A stretch of DNA of 64,000 nt, from assembly GCF_028553805.1 (NCBI RefSeq), contig NZ_CP067140.1, forward strand, positions 1,302,001 to 1,366,000, read 5' to 3'. Positions within the stretch are counted from its first letter, which is position 1, and each line of letters begins with the position of its first letter. This document shows, piece after piece, positions 1 to 9,222 of this stretch. The translations under genes were made by a program, and so were the position numbers. The stretch is from Paracoccus saliphilus (lineage in GTDB: Bacteria > Pseudomonadota > Alphaproteobacteria > Rhodobacterales > Rhodobacteraceae). The notes under the pieces were generated by a model that ran no database searches, was not told the DNA's origin, and saw only the letters and a list, made by a program, of their open reading frames with translations.

Positions 1-148
1 CGGCTGGATCCGTGCCGTCGGGGGGAAGCTCCGGTTCGGCCAGCAATTGCTCCATGGGCAGAAGCTGCGGGTAATCTCCGCCCTGATCGGCGCAGGCCGA
101 CACAAGGGGCAATGCGGCGCAAAGCGCGATCTGGGCAATTCGTGTCAT
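1..148 (-). CDS. Putative lipoprotein, N-terminal fragment (cut by window edge)
   Basis: An open frame reads leftward from an ATG at 148 and runs off the window. The first 20 or so residues are a lipoprotein signal: basic MTRIAQ start, hydrophobic stretch, then a lipobox LVSAC at about residues 15-19, so the mature protein would begin with a lipidated cysteine followed by ADQGGDYPQL. The 49 visible residues contain no recognisable domain and are proline- and acid-rich after the cysteine. It is divergent from the TetR gene at 234, so the 85-bp gap may hold promoters for both. Function unknown; a small envelope lipoprotein is the only supported call. Confidence 0.6.
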   Translation of the reverse strand, partial: MTRIAQIALCAALPLVSACADQGGDYPQLLPMEQLLAEPELPPDGTDPA

Positions 149-233
149 GAGGCTAGACTAGGCCTGCCGGGGCTCGGCCACAACGGCCGATCACCGCTTC
201 CACATCGGTCGCCTTCCTCGTAAGAGTGGACCC

Positions 234-821
234 ATGGCCCGCACCCAAGGATCCCGTGCAGATATTACCGGTCCGCTCATCCGTGACCACGCCCGCCGCC
301 TCTTCGCGCGACAGGGCTATGCCGCCGTGTCGATGCGCCAGATCGCCTCGGCGGTAGGAGTGCAGGCCGGGGCGCTCTATGCCTATACGCCCGACAAGCA
401 GGCGCTGCTGTTTGATCTCATGGAAAGCCATATGCGGGATCTGCTTGCCGCGTGGCAGGACGAACCCGCGGCCGATCCTCTTCAACGGCTGGAGAATTTC
501 GTCCGCTTCCATATCGGCTTCAGTCTCGATCACTCCGATGCGGTGTTCCTGTCCTATATGGAGTTGCGCAACCTGACACCCGACAATCACGCCCGGATCG
601 CCGATCTGCGCGGGCGCTACGAGACGGCGCTGGAAAACATCCTCCGCGACGGGATCGAGTCGGGGATGATGTTCGTCGACGATCCGAAACTCGCGACCAT
701 GGCCCTGATCGCCATGCTGACGGGCGTCACGAACTGGTATCGCGAGGGCGGGCGCCTCGACCGCCAGCGGATAGGCGACATCTATTGGGGTCTTGCCCGT
801 GGCGCTGTCGGTGCGGCATGA
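234..821 (+). CDS. TetR/AcrR-family transcriptional regulator
   Basis: 195-residue protein with an N-terminal TetR helix-turn-helix at about residues 12-58 (ARRLFARQGYAAVSMRQIA, then AGALYAYTPDKQALL), the usual length and layout of the family. The C-terminal all-helical part (residues 60-195) is the ligand-binding and dimer domain, which does not reveal the ligand. The ATG at 234 follows a GAGTGGA-type ribosome site. It is divergent from the lipoprotein at 148 and is followed 76 bp downstream by a DUF1801 gene. Family call is firm; target genes and inducer are unknown, though autoregulation and control of the divergent lipoprotein are plausible. Confidence 0.85.
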   Translation: MARTQGSRADITGPLIRDHARRLFARQGYAAVSMRQIASAVGVQAGALYAYTPDKQALLFDLMESHMRDLLAAWQDEPAADPLQRLENFVRFHIGFSLDHSDAVFLSYMELRNLTPDNHARIADLRGRYETALENILRDGIESGMMFVDDPKLATMALIAMLTGVTNWYREGGRLDRQRIGDIYWGLARGAVGAA

Positions 822-897
822 TGGCTTCTTCTTCACATCGGCGGTCGATCAGGGCCGCGCCCACTGCTACAGTCACAAACAATCGAAAGGACCGGCG

Positions 898-1263
898 ATG
901 GTGCAATCGAAAGCTGCGACCGTCGATGATTGGCTGAGCGATCTTGCGGCGTCCGACCAGCAGGTCTTCAAGCATTTGCGCGCAGCATGCCTGCAGGAAT
1001 TGCCTAATTGGGAAGAGCGAATGCAATGGGGCATGCCCGGCTACGGGCCACCCGGTCAGGACAATGCCGTCAGCTTCAATGCGCAAAAGCGGCACATCGC
1101 CTTCTACGCTGGCCCGACGGCGATCGAGCGGTTCCAAGAACGGCTTGCCGGCATCGATTGTGGCAAAGGCTGCGTACGTTATCGCAATGCCGATGACATA
1201 GACTTCGACGTAGTGCGAGCGATACTGCGCGATATCCATACGCGCGGCGAACCCATGTGCTGA
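898..1263 (+). CDS. DUF1801 (YdhG-like) family protein
   Basis: 121-residue protein that looks like the DUF1801 / iron-chaperone-like YdhG fold: an N-terminal VDDWLSDLAASDQQVFKHLR helix pair, the central MQWGMPGYGP segment typical of the family, then the HIAFYAG strand and C-terminal CVRYRNADDIDFDVVRAIL. I start it at 898 because GAAAGGA lies just upstream and because residues before it do not resemble the family. Biochemical role in bacteria is not established; a cytoplasmic protein is expected. It lies alone between the TetR gene and dnaG. Confidence 0.75.
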   Translation: MVQSKAATVDDWLSDLAASDQQVFKHLRAACLQELPNWEERMQWGMPGYGPPGQDNAVSFNAQKRHIAFYAGPTAIERFQERLAGIDCGKGCVRYRNADDIDFDVVRAILRDIHTRGEPMC

Positions 1264-1402
1264 AGCGAGACGCGAACAATACGCAAATGGTAAGCCATTC
1301 ACTGCAACAGCGCCCGTCCGCCCAATCCCGTTGCCTCACAGGCCATCAAATATCCAAATTCCACCGCTTGCCCGCACGCGCTTCTGGCCCGATAATCACC
1401 CC

Positions 1403-3328
1403 ATGAGTCTGCCCCCCGGTTTCCTCGATGAACTTCGCGCCCGTGTTCCGATCAGCCGCGTGATCGGGCGCAAGGTGGTTTGGGACCAGCGCAAATCCAA
1501 TCAGGCGCGCGGGGATTGGTGGTCGCCATGTCCGTTCCACCAGGAAAAGACAGCCAGCTTCCACTGTGACGACCAGAAGGGCTTCTATTATTGCTTCGGC
1601 TGCCATGCCAAGGGCGACGCGCTGACCTTCCTGCGCGAAGCGGACGGGATGGAGTTCATGGAGGCGGTCAAGCATCTGGCGGCCGAGGCTGGCATGACGA
1701 TGCCCGAACAGGATCCCCGCGAACGCCAGCGCAGCGACCGCCGCAGCCAGTTGCTGGAGGTGACCGAGGCCGCCTGCCGCTGGTTCCGCCTGCAACTCCA
1801 GACCGGGGCAGCCGCCGAGGCGCGCGACTACCTGGCCCGCCGGGGGCTGGACCAGGCGGCGCAGGATCGCTTTGAAATCGGCTTTGCCCCGGGAAATCGA
1901 AATGCTCTGATCCAGGCACTGCGCGAAAAGGGATATGACGAGGCGCGGATCATCGAGGCGGGGGTGGCCGCCAAGCCCGACGATGGCGGGGCGGCCTATA
2001 GCCGATTCCGCGACCGGATCATCTTTCCGATCCGCGACGGGCGGGATCGCTGCATCGGCTTCGGCGGCCGGGCGATGGATCCGAATGCGCGGGCGAAATA
2101 TCTCAACAGCCCTGAAAACCCGCTCTTCGACAAGGGCCGCAATCTCTACAATATCGGCCCGGCCCGTGCTGCTGTCGCCAAGGGGCAGCCGCTGGTCGTG
2201 GCCGAAGGCTATATGGACGTGATCGCCCTAGCGCTGGCAGGGTTCGAGGGCGCCGTTGCCCCTCTTGGCACGGCGGTTACCGAAGATCAGCTTCGCCTGA
2301 TGTGGCGGATCAGCCCCGAGCCGGTCATTGCGCTGGATGGCGACATTGCCGGGCAGCGCGCCGCGCAGCGGCTGGTCGATCTGGCGCTGCCATTGACCGG
2401 TCCGGGGCAGGCGCTGCGCTTTGTGCTGCTGCCCGCCGGCCAGGACCCCGACGATCTAATCAAATCCGCGGGGCAGGGCGCGATGGCCGCATTGCTGGAT
2501 CAGGCCCGCCCGCTGGTCGACCTGCTCTGGACACGTGAAACCGAGGGCCAGAGCTTCGACAGTCCCGAACGCAAGGCCGCGCTGGATCGCCGCCTGCAAG
2601 AGGCGATCGCGAAAATCCCCGATGAACTGACCCGCCGTCACTACACCGACGAAATCCGCCGCAAGCGCCGTGACCTGTTCAGTGGCGACTGGAAACGTGG
2701 CACCCAGCATGACCAGAGAAAGCCCGGCAAGGGTGGTCGCGGAATGGACCGACGCGGATCAGGTCGGGTGCCGGCTTCGTTCACCCCTCTCCCGACCGTT
2801 CCGCTAGACGGACCCAATGCGACAGGCACATTTCTCGAAGGGGCTTGCCTGCTGATATGTGCCCTGCGAACCGAATTGCTGGCGACGATCGAAACGCGGC
2901 TGGAACGGCTCTTGCCCCAGGATTCCGACCGGGCGGCGCTGCTGCATGACCTGCTGACGGGAACCGATAGCGATGCTGGTCGCCGCGCCCTTGAAACGCT
3001 GCGCGCCGACGCCCATTTGGGCCTCACCCCCAGTCTGATCGAAAGTCAGGAGGCCGAGAATGTCTTGGCGATCCTGAGCAATCTTTTCGACCGGTTGGAG
3101 GCGCAACGTGCCGCAGGTGCCGAACTTGCCCGGGCCGAAGCAGAGATCCAGGGCGAGGTCGACGAAGGGCTGACCTGGCGCATGCAACAGATTACCCGCG
3201 CCCGGCACCGTGCCGAGCGCCCCGATATGGAGGATACCGGAGATCTGAACGAAGATCGCGATGCCTTGTCCGCCCAGCTCGAACAGTTTCTCAGCGGGCA
3301 GATCTGGCGCAAACCGCCGCGCCGTTGA
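1403..3328 (+). CDS. dnaG: DNA primase DnaG
   Basis: 641-residue primase that synthesises RNA primers at the replication fork. The N-terminal CHC2 zinc-binding domain is clear (CPFHQEKTASF and YYCFGCHAKGDA, about residues 41-68). The central Toprim core has the acidic motifs VVAEGYMDVI (about residue 272) and ALDGDIAGQRAAQR (about 312). The C-terminal part, beyond residue 440, is the poorly conserved helicase-binding domain. The ATG at 1403 gives the family start MSLPPGFLDELRARVPIS; an in-frame ATG at 1331 adds residues that do not fit. It is followed by rpoD after 148 bp, the classical dnaG-rpoD macromolecular synthesis order. Confidence 0.97.
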   Translation: MSLPPGFLDELRARVPISRVIGRKVVWDQRKSNQARGDWWSPCPFHQEKTASFHCDDQKGFYYCFGCHAKGDALTFLREADGMEFMEAVKHLAAEAGMTMPEQDPRERQRSDRRSQLLEVTEAACRWFRLQLQTGAAAEARDYLARRGLDQAAQDRFEIGFAPGNRNALIQALREKGYDEARIIEAGVAAKPDDGGAAYSRFRDRIIFPIRDGRDRCIGFGGRAMDPNARAKYLNSPENPLFDKGRNLYNIGPARAAVAKGQPLVVAEGYMDVIALALAGFEGAVAPLGTAVTEDQLRLMWRISPEPVIALDGDIAGQRAAQRLVDLALPLTGPGQALRFVLLPAGQDPDDLIKSAGQGAMAALLDQARPLVDLLWTRETEGQSFDSPERKAALDRRLQEAIAKIPDELTRRHYTDEIRRKRRDLFSGDWKRGTQHDQRKPGKGGRGMDRRGSGRVPASFTPLPTVPLDGPNATGTFLEGACLLICALRTELLATIETRLERLLPQDSDRAALLHDLLTGTDSDAGRRALETLRADAHLGLTPSLIESQEAENVLAILSNLFDRLEAQRAAGAELARAEAEIQGEVDEGLTWRMQQITRARHRAERPDMEDTGDLNEDRDALSAQLEQFLSGQIWRKPPRR

Positions 3329-3338
3329 CCTTTGTCGC

Positions 3339-3433
3339 GAATCACACGAATCAGGTCAGCGAATCGTTAACCAACCCCGCCTATGATTCGCCCGCCAAGC
3401 GCGATAAAAGTAACCGATTCTATTCCCCGATTC
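3339..3433. promoter_or_regulatory. Cluster of six GANTC (CcrM-type) methylation sites upstream of rpoD
   Basis: Read directly: GAATC at 3339, 3348 and 3361, GATTC at 3385, 3416 and 3429, that is six GANTC pentamers in 95 bp of the dnaG-rpoD gap. All but one have a flanking C or G giving CGAATC or GATTCG. In Caulobacter-like alphaproteobacteria GANTC is methylated by CcrM in a cell-cycle-dependent way and recognised by GcrA together with the sigma-70 holoenzyme. A TTAACC CtrA-like half-site follows the third GAATC, at 3367. Regulation of rpoD through these sites is inference. Confidence 0.6.
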
Positions 3434-3476
3434 GCGGACAGGCCCCGCGAAAGACCGCCCTGAGAAGGAGCCATGG

Positions 3477-5465
3477 ATGGCCACCAAGGACGAAGAACGA
3501 GACAAGACCGACAAGGATGAGAACGCCCATTCGCTGGATATGAGCCAGGCCGCGGTCAAGAAGATGATCGCCGAGGCGAAAGAGCGTGGCTTTATCACCT
3601 ATGATCAATTGAATACCGTCCTGCCGCCCGATCAGGTCAGTAGCGAACAGATCGAGGATGTGATGTCGATGCTCTCCGAGATGGGCATCAACGTCATCGA
3701 GGACGAGGAAGGCTCCGAGGAGGGCGAAGGCGGGGCCGTCGTGACGACCGATTCGGGCTCACGCGAGGTTGCGGTCGCTGCGACCGAGACCGAGAAACTC
3801 GACCGCACCGATGACCCGGTCCGGATGTATCTGCGCGAAATGGGCTCGGTCGAACTGCTTAGCCGCGAGGGCGAGATCGCCATCGCCAAGCGCATCGAGG
3901 CCGGCCGCAACACCATGATCGCGGGGCTGTGCGAAAGCCCGCTGACCTTCAAGGCCATCACCATGTGGCGCGACGAGCTTCTCGAGGAAGAGATCCTGCT
4001 GCGCGACGTGATCGATCTGGAAACCACCTTCGGCCAGTCGATGGAGGATGAGGACGGCGAGGATGTGGTGGGACTTGCACGTGCCGCCGAGAACGCGACC
4101 GCGTCCAATCAGCCCGCCGAAAAGCCGCAGGAAGAGCTGGATGCCGACGGCAATCCCATCGTCAACGATGATGATGAGGAGGACGATGGCGCCAACCTGT
4201 CCCTCGCCGCGATGGAGGCCAGCCTAAAGCCCAAGGTCCTGGAGACGCTGGACATCATTGCCGGCGATTACGAAAAGCTGGCAAACATGCAGGATCTGCG
4301 CATGTCCGCCACGCTGAACGAGGATAACAGTTTCTCGGAAGTCGCGGAATCCGACTATCAGAAGTTGCGCAGCGAGATCGTGACGCTGGTCAATTCGCTG
4401 CATCTGCATAACAACCGCATCGAGGCGCTGGTCGATCAGCTTTACGGGATCAATCGCCGTATCGTCACCATCGACAGCGGCATGGTCAAGCTGGCCGACG
4501 CGGCCCGCATCAACCGGCGCGAATTCATCGAGACCTATCGAGGTGCCGAGTTGGACCCGACCTGGGTCGACCGCATGTCGCAACAATCCGGCCGCGGCTG
4601 GCAGGCGCTGTTCGAACGTTCCCGCGACAAGGTGGAAAAGCTGCGCAACGACATGGCCGAGGTCGGCCAATATGTCGGCGTGGACATCCAGGAATTCCGC
4701 CGCATCGTCAGCCAGGTCCAGCGCGGCGAGAAAGAGGCGCGGCAGGCCAAGAAGGAAATGGTCGAGGCGAATCTGCGGCTGGTGATCTCGATTGCCAAGA
4801 AATACACCAATCGCGGCTTGCAGTTCCTTGATCTCATCCAGGAAGGCAATATCGGCCTGATGAAAGCAGTGGACAAGTTCGAGTACCGCCGCGGTTACAA
4901 GTTCTCGACCTATGCGACCTGGTGGATCCGGCAGGCGATCACTCGCTCCATTGCCGATCAGGCCCGCACGATCCGCATTCCGGTGCATATGATCGAAACG
5001 ATCAACAAGCTGGTCCGCACCGGCCGCCAGATGCTGCATGAAATCGGCCGCGAGCCCACGCCCGAGGAACTGGCCGAGAAGCTGCAGATGCCGCTGGAGA
5101 AGGTCCGCAAGGTGATGAAGATCGCCAAGGAACCGATCAGCCTGGAAACGCCGATCGGCGACGAAGAGGACAGCCAGCTTGGCGATTTCATCGAGGACAA
5201 GAATGCCGTCCTGCCGCTCGATTCCGCCATTCAGGAGAACCTGAAGGAAACCACGACACGGGTTCTGTCCAGCCTGACGCCACGCGAGGAACGGGTTTTG
5301 CGGATGCGTTTCGGCATCGGCATGAACACCGATCACACGCTGGAAGAGGTCGGGCAACAGTTCAGCGTGACGCGCGAACGTATCCGGCAGATCGAGGCCA
5401 AGGCGTTGCGCAAGCTGAAACATCCCTCGCGCAGCCGCAAGCTTCGGTCCTTCCTGGATCAGTAG
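3477..5465 (+). CDS. rpoD: RNA polymerase primary sigma factor RpoD (sigma-70)
   Basis: 662-residue housekeeping sigma factor. Region 1.1 lies at the N-terminus, region 1.2 at [18 protein letters not shown] (about residue 117), a long non-conserved acidic insert (rich in D/E, about 190-250) follows, then region 2 with [19 protein letters not shown] and the -10-recognising [18 protein letters not shown] (about 470-500), region 3, and the region 4 helix-turn-helix [20 protein letters not shown] (about 620-640). Length and architecture are those of proteobacterial RpoD. The start at 3477 is preceded by GAGAAGGAG. An 11-bp-stem terminator follows at 5523. Confidence 0.98.
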   Translation: MATKDEERDKTDKDENAHSLDMSQAAVKKMIAEAKERGFITYDQLNTVLPPDQVSSEQIEDVMSMLSEMGINVIEDEEGSEEGEGGAVVTTDSGSREVAVAATETEKLDRTDDPVRMYLREMGSVELLSREGEIAIAKRIEAGRNTMIAGLCESPLTFKAITMWRDELLEEEILLRDVIDLETTFGQSMEDEDGEDVVGLARAAENATASNQPAEKPQEELDADGNPIVNDDDEEDDGANLSLAAMEASLKPKVLETLDIIAGDYEKLANMQDLRMSATLNEDNSFSEVAESDYQKLRSEIVTLVNSLHLHNNRIEALVDQLYGINRRIVTIDSGMVKLADAARINRREFIETYRGAELDPTWVDRMSQQSGRGWQALFERSRDKVEKLRNDMAEVGQYVGVDIQEFRRIVSQVQRGEKEARQAKKEMVEANLRLVISIAKKYTNRGLQFLDLIQEGNIGLMKAVDKFEYRRGYKFSTYATWWIRQAITRSIADQARTIRIPVHMIETINKLVRTGRQMLHEIGREPTPEELAEKLQMPLEKVRKVMKIAKEPISLETPIGDEEDSQLGDFIEDKNAVLPLDSAIQENLKETTTRVLSSLTPREERVLRMRFGIGMNTDHTLEEVGQQFSVTRERIRQIEAKALRKLKHPSRSRKLRSFLDQ

Positions 5466-5522
5466 CGGGGGCGACTGCGGCTGTTTCGTCGCGATGGCAA
5501 GTGACGACGGTTATCATTGCGA

Positions 5523-5560
5523 ACGACCGGATGTGAAGGCATCCGGTCGTTTCAATTTTA
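5523..5560 (+). terminator. Rho-independent terminator after rpoD
   Basis: Perfect 11-bp inverted repeat ACGACCGGATG / CATCCGGTCGT with a 6-base loop, followed by TTCAATTTTA. It ends the rpoD transcript before rmuC. Confidence 0.8.
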
Positions 5561-5636
5561 TGTAGCTGTCGGGTTGCGTGACGGGCACAAAAAGTGAACA
5601 CTGCCGAGAGGCTCGCATTCACGAACAGGGGGAATT

Positions 5637-7124
5637 ATGCCGCAAGGCTTGGGCGCGCAAATAAGTCTCTGGTTCAGCGATCTTGGGCAGGTTCAGATGT
5701 TGCTGGGGGCGGTGGTCGTCGTCTTGCTGCTATTGGCCCTTCTGGCGGCTCGCTGGCGGCGCGAGACCGGGGCTCTGCGGCAATCCACGCGGCGTGATGC
5801 CGATAGGATCGCCGGGTTGGAGCAGGAGCGATCCGATCTGGGCGAACGGCTCCACGCGCTGGAATTGCGTCTTGGTCAGCAGGATGTCCGATTGGAAGGG
5901 CAGGGCGCCCGCATGGCCGAACTGGCCGAGGAACGCGACGAGTTGACCGATGCCCTGCACCAGACCCGGCAACAGTTGTCGAATAGCAGGACGGAACTGG
6001 CCGAGGCGCATCTGCGTGCGGAAAAGGACCGTGAAGCGGCTGAGCGTGAAATCAAGACCCTGCGCGAATTGCGCGACGAGATGAGCGGGCAGTTCAAGCT
6101 GCTGGCCGCCGAAACCTTGCGCGTTCAGGGTGCGGATATGCAGAAGACGCAAAGCGAGCAACTCAGCACCTTGCTGACCCCGTTCCGCGACCAGGTGCAT
6201 CGGTTCCAGACGGAATTGCAGGCCCGGAACAAGGTCCTCGACGAAGAGGGGGCAAGGCTGCGCGAGCAGATCGCCTCACTTCACAAGCGATCCGAGGAAA
6301 TCTCGCGCGAGGCGGTGAACCTGACCCGTGCGCTCAAGGGGGAAAAACAGCGCCAGGGTGCCTGGGGCGAGATGATCCTTGAACGTATTCTCGAGGAATC
6401 GGGCCTGGAGGCGGGAACGCATTACGATATCCAGGCAAGTTGGCGCGACGAAGAGGGCAAGCTGTGGCGACCCGATGTCGTGGTCAAGATGCCGCGCCAG
6501 AAGATCATGGTGATCGACAGCAAGGTCTCGCTGAACGATTACGAGCAGGCGGTGAACAGCGAGGACCCGGTCGAGGTTCAGGCCGCCTTGCGCCGCCATG
6601 TCGCGGCGATCCGCACCCATATCGCGACCTTGGGCGAAAAGGGGTATCACCGGATGGACGATCATTCGGTGGATTACGTGCTGATGTTCATTCCCGTCGA
6701 GGGCGCTTTTTCCGAGGCATTGCGCACCGATCCCGACCTGGCCAGCTTCGCGCTGGAACGCGGGGTAGGGCTGACGACCCCGACCACATTGATGCTGACC
6801 CTGCGCACCGTCGAGCATATCTGGGCGGTGGAGCGGCGCGAAACCAATGCGCTGGAAATCGCGCGCCGCGCCGGACAGCTTTATGACAAGGTCGCCGGCT
6901 TCGTGGACTCCATGGAAACGGTCGGGAAATCCCTGGATCAGGCTGCCCGCGCTCATGGTCAGGCGATGGACCGTCTGTCCCGTGGTCCCGGCAATGTCAT
7001 CCGGCAGGTCGAGATGTTGCGCGAACTCGGGGCCAGGGCGCAAAAGAAGATCGAGCTCGACCACGATCGTGACGATACCGCGGCACTGGAGGCACCTGAC
7101 ATGGACAGGCGGGCAGCGGAATGA
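5637..7124 (+). CDS. rmuC: DNA recombination protein RmuC
   Basis: 495-residue RmuC, a membrane-tethered predicted nuclease-like protein that limits DNA inversions at inverted repeats in E. coli. A membrane segment is at about residues 20-40 (LLGAVVVVLLLLALLAA), a long coiled coil covers about 55-170, and the RmuC core includes GEKQRQGAWGEMILERILE, YDIQASWRDEEGKLWRPDVV and KIMVIDSKVSLNDYE (about 230-305). The conserved VDYVLMFIPVEGAFSEAL follows. AGGGGGA precedes the ATG. It overlaps yjbQ by 4 bases (ATGA), so the two are probably co-transcribed. Confidence 0.95.
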   Translation: MPQGLGAQISLWFSDLGQVQMLLGAVVVVLLLLALLAARWRRETGALRQSTRRDADRIAGLEQERSDLGERLHALELRLGQQDVRLEGQGARMAELAEERDELTDALHQTRQQLSNSRTELAEAHLRAEKDREAAEREIKTLRELRDEMSGQFKLLAAETLRVQGADMQKTQSEQLSTLLTPFRDQVHRFQTELQARNKVLDEEGARLREQIASLHKRSEEISREAVNLTRALKGEKQRQGAWGEMILERILEESGLEAGTHYDIQASWRDEEGKLWRPDVVVKMPRQKIMVIDSKVSLNDYEQAVNSEDPVEVQAALRRHVAAIRTHIATLGEKGYHRMDDHSVDYVLMFIPVEGAFSEALRTDPDLASFALERGVGLTTPTTLMLTLRTVEHIWAVERRETNALEIARRAGQLYDKVAGFVDSMETVGKSLDQAARAHGQAMDRLSRGPGNVIRQVEMLRELGARAQKKIELDHDRDDTAALEAPDMDRRAAE

Positions 7125-7543
7125 ACCGGGCTTTCATGATCCGGACCGACGGGCCCGCATGTTACGAGTTCACAGACGAGGTTGGATCATGGCTCGATGA
7201 ATTGCCGCCCTGTGACGGCGTGCTGAGCTTGATGGTGCGGCATACCTCTTGTTCGCTCCTGATACAGGAAAATGCCGATCCTGATGTGCAGCGGGATTTG
7301 CTTGCCTGGCTGGAGCGGCTCGCCCCGCCATCCGATCATCCCTCGATGAGCTGGATCACGCATCGCCATGAGGGGCCCGACGATATGTCTGCGCATTTGA
7401 AAGCCGCCATCCTGCCGGTCAGCCTGCAAATCCCTGTGGTGCGGGGGCGAATGCAGCTGGGACAATGGCAGGGGATCTATCTGGTAGAACACCGAGCCGC
7501 GCCGCATTCACGACAGGTCGCGGCCATTTTCCAGGCAAGCTGA
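7121..7543 (+). CDS. YjbQ / UPF0047 family protein
   Basis: 140-residue protein of the YjbQ (UPF0047) family, small trimeric enzymes with a weak thiamine-phosphate synthase activity reported for E. coli YjbQ. Family hallmarks are visible: VRHTSCSLLIQENADP (about residues 40-55), HRHEGPDDMSAHLKAAIL with the metal-site-like histidines (about 85-102), and the GQWQGIYLVEHR C-terminal motif. It overlaps rmuC by 4 bases. True physiological role is unclear; I keep only the family name. Confidence 0.9.
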   Translation: MNRAFMIRTDGPACYEFTDEVGSWLDELPPCDGVLSLMVRHTSCSLLIQENADPDVQRDLLAWLERLAPPSDHPSMSWITHRHEGPDDMSAHLKAAILPVSLQIPVVRGRMQLGQWQGIYLVEHRAAPHSRQVAAIFQAS

Positions 7544-7665
7544 ACCACCGCCGGGATGGTTCGCGCCAGGCCCTGCCAGAAGATGGAGGCGCTTGAAATA
7601 GAGATGAATTTTCGGCCTGAGCGCGGCTTTCGTGTCACAGTTGCGTGTTTCCGTATTTTGTGGTC

Positions 7666-7674
7666 TGTGGATAA
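7666..7674 (-). promoter_or_regulatory. Perfect DnaA box upstream of nrdR
   Basis: The plus strand reads TGTGGATAA, the exact complement of the DnaA consensus TTATCCACA. It lies 65 bp before the nrdR start codon, in the 195-bp non-coding gap after yjbQ. A single box occurs by chance fairly often, so only its position before a ribonucleotide-reductase regulator makes it worth noting. Confidence 0.45.
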
Positions 7675-7738
7675 CGCTACCCAAGCTCTGCCATGTTCCC
7701 TATAGTGGATGCGAAACAGGGGCCGAGGGGACCACAAT

Positions 7739-8203
7739 ATGCGCTGCCCGTTTTGCGGAAATATAGATACGCAAGTGAAGGATTCGCGTCCGGCCGAGGA
7801 TAATGCCGCGATCCGACGCAGACGGTTTTGTCCTGCTTGCAGCGGTCGTTTTACCACCTATGAACGGGTTCAGCTTCGCGATCTGATTGTCGTCAAGTCC
7901 AACGGCAAGCGCGAGGATTTCGACCGCGACAAGATGGCTCGTTCGATCCGCATCGCCATGCAGAAACGCGCGGTCGAGCCCGAGCGTATCGAACAGATGA
8001 TCTCGGGGATCGTGCGGCGGCTGGAAAGTACCGGCGAGACGGATATCCCCTCCAAGATGATCGGCGAAATCGTGATGGAGGCGCTGTCCCGGATCGACAA
8101 TGTCGCCTATGTACGTTTTGCCAGCGTCTACAAGAATTTTCAGGATGCCGACGATTTCGATAAATTCGTATCTGAGCTTCGTCCTGATCTTCTGAACGAT
8201 TGA
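7739..8203 (+). CDS. nrdR: Transcriptional repressor NrdR
   Basis: 154-residue NrdR, the nucleotide-sensing repressor of ribonucleotide reductase genes. The N-terminal zinc ribbon has two CxxC pairs ([13 protein letters not shown] at residue 3 and [15 protein letters not shown] at about 31), and the ATP-cone domain follows ([20 protein letters not shown], about 54-73). Length is exactly that of the family. A few in-frame residues upstream (from 7709) are ignored because the family starts MRCPFCG. A matching NrdR-like box precedes nrdJ at 59.8 kb. The 3' end overlaps ribD, as in many alphaproteobacterial nrdR-ribD pairs. Confidence 0.97.
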   Translation: MRCPFCGNIDTQVKDSRPAEDNAAIRRRRFCPACSGRFTTYERVQLRDLIVVKSNGKREDFDRDKMARSIRIAMQKRAVEPERIEQMISGIVRRLESTGETDIPSKMIGEIVMEALSRIDNVAYVRFASVYKNFQDADDFDKFVSELRPDLLND

Positions 8204-9210
8204 AACATCCCGAGGACAGCATCCATATGGCGCATGCGCTGCGGTTGGCGCGGCGCGGATTGGGGAATGTCTGGCCGAATCCGGCCGTCGGCTGTGTGCT
8301 GATACGCGAGGGCCGGGTGGTTGGCCGTGGCTGGACCCAACCCGGGGGACGCCCGCATGCCGAGCGCGTTGCCCTGGCGCAGGCCGGGCCCTTGGCGCAT
8401 GGCGCGACAGCCTATGTGACGCTGGAGCCATGCGCGCATCATGGCCGTACCTCTCCATGCGCCGAGGCGTTGGTCGAGGCCGGAATTTCCCGCGTCGTGA
8501 CGGCCCATACCGACCCTGACCCGCGTGTCGCGGGGCGCGGCCACGCGATCCTGCGGGCGGCGGGCATCGAGGTGACGGAAGGGATCGGCGAAACTGAGGC
8601 CCGTCACATGCAGTCCGGTTTCCTTATGCGGGTACAGCGGGGCAGGCCTTTCCTGACGCTGAAATTGGCGACCAGTTTCGATGGCCGCATCGCGACGGCG
8701 AATGGTGAGAGCCAGTGGATCACCGGTCCCGCCGCCCGCATTCACTCCCATGGATTACGCCTGGTCCATGACGCGGTCATGGTCGGTGGCGGAACCGCGC
8801 GCGCGGATCGCCCCTCGCTGAACGTTCGGGGCATGGGCGCGGTCCGGCAGCCGGTGCGCGTCATCGTCTCGAATGGCCCGATCCCCGATCTTCCTCCTGA
8901 AGGGCCGGATTTTGGCCCACTCTGGCAGATGGCCGGTCCGGTCGATGACGTGATGAAAGAACTTGCCCAAGCTGGCATCACGCGGGTTTTCTGCGAGGGG
9001 GGAGGACAGCTTGCAGCGGGTTTGCTGCGCGCGGGGCTTGTCGACCAGCTTGTCGGCTATACCGCAGGGCTGATCCTTGGCGGCGATAGCCGGCCGGCGA
9101 TTGGTTCGCTGGATATGCAGCGCCTCGCGGATGGAGCAAGGTTCCGGCTGGTCGAGACCCGCCGGGTAGGAGAAGATCTATTCCATCGATGGCGGCGCGC
9201 CGGGCAATAG
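8200..9210 (+). CDS. ribD: Bifunctional riboflavin deaminase/reductase RibD
   Basis: 336-residue RibD: diaminohydroxyphosphoribosylaminopyrimidine deaminase then 5-amino-6-(5-phosphoribosylamino)uracil reductase. The deaminase zinc site is intact: [13 protein letters not shown] (about residue 49) and [16 protein letters not shown] (about 75-90). The reductase half starts near [19 protein letters not shown] (about 150) and ends with [13 protein letters not shown] use the TTG at 8200, which overlaps the nrdR stop by 4 bases and supplies the usual family N-terminus; an ATG at 8227 is the alternative. Its partners ribE-ribBX-ribH lie 4.8 kb further right, beyond the capsule genes. Confidence 0.95.
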   Translation: MKHPEDSIHMAHALRLARRGLGNVWPNPAVGCVLIREGRVVGRGWTQPGGRPHAERVALAQAGPLAHGATAYVTLEPCAHHGRTSPCAEALVEAGISRVVTAHTDPDPRVAGRGHAILRAAGIEVTEGIGETEARHMQSGFLMRVQRGRPFLTLKLATSFDGRIATANGESQWITGPAARIHSHGLRLVHDAVMVGGGTARADRPSLNVRGMGAVRQPVRVIVSNGPIPDLPPEGPDFGPLWQMAGPVDDVMKELAQAGITRVFCEGGGQLAAGLLRAGLVDQLVGYTAGLILGGDSRPAIGSLDMQRLADGARFRLVETRRVGEDLFHRWRRAGQ

Positions 9211-9222
9211 GCGCCGGGGAAC

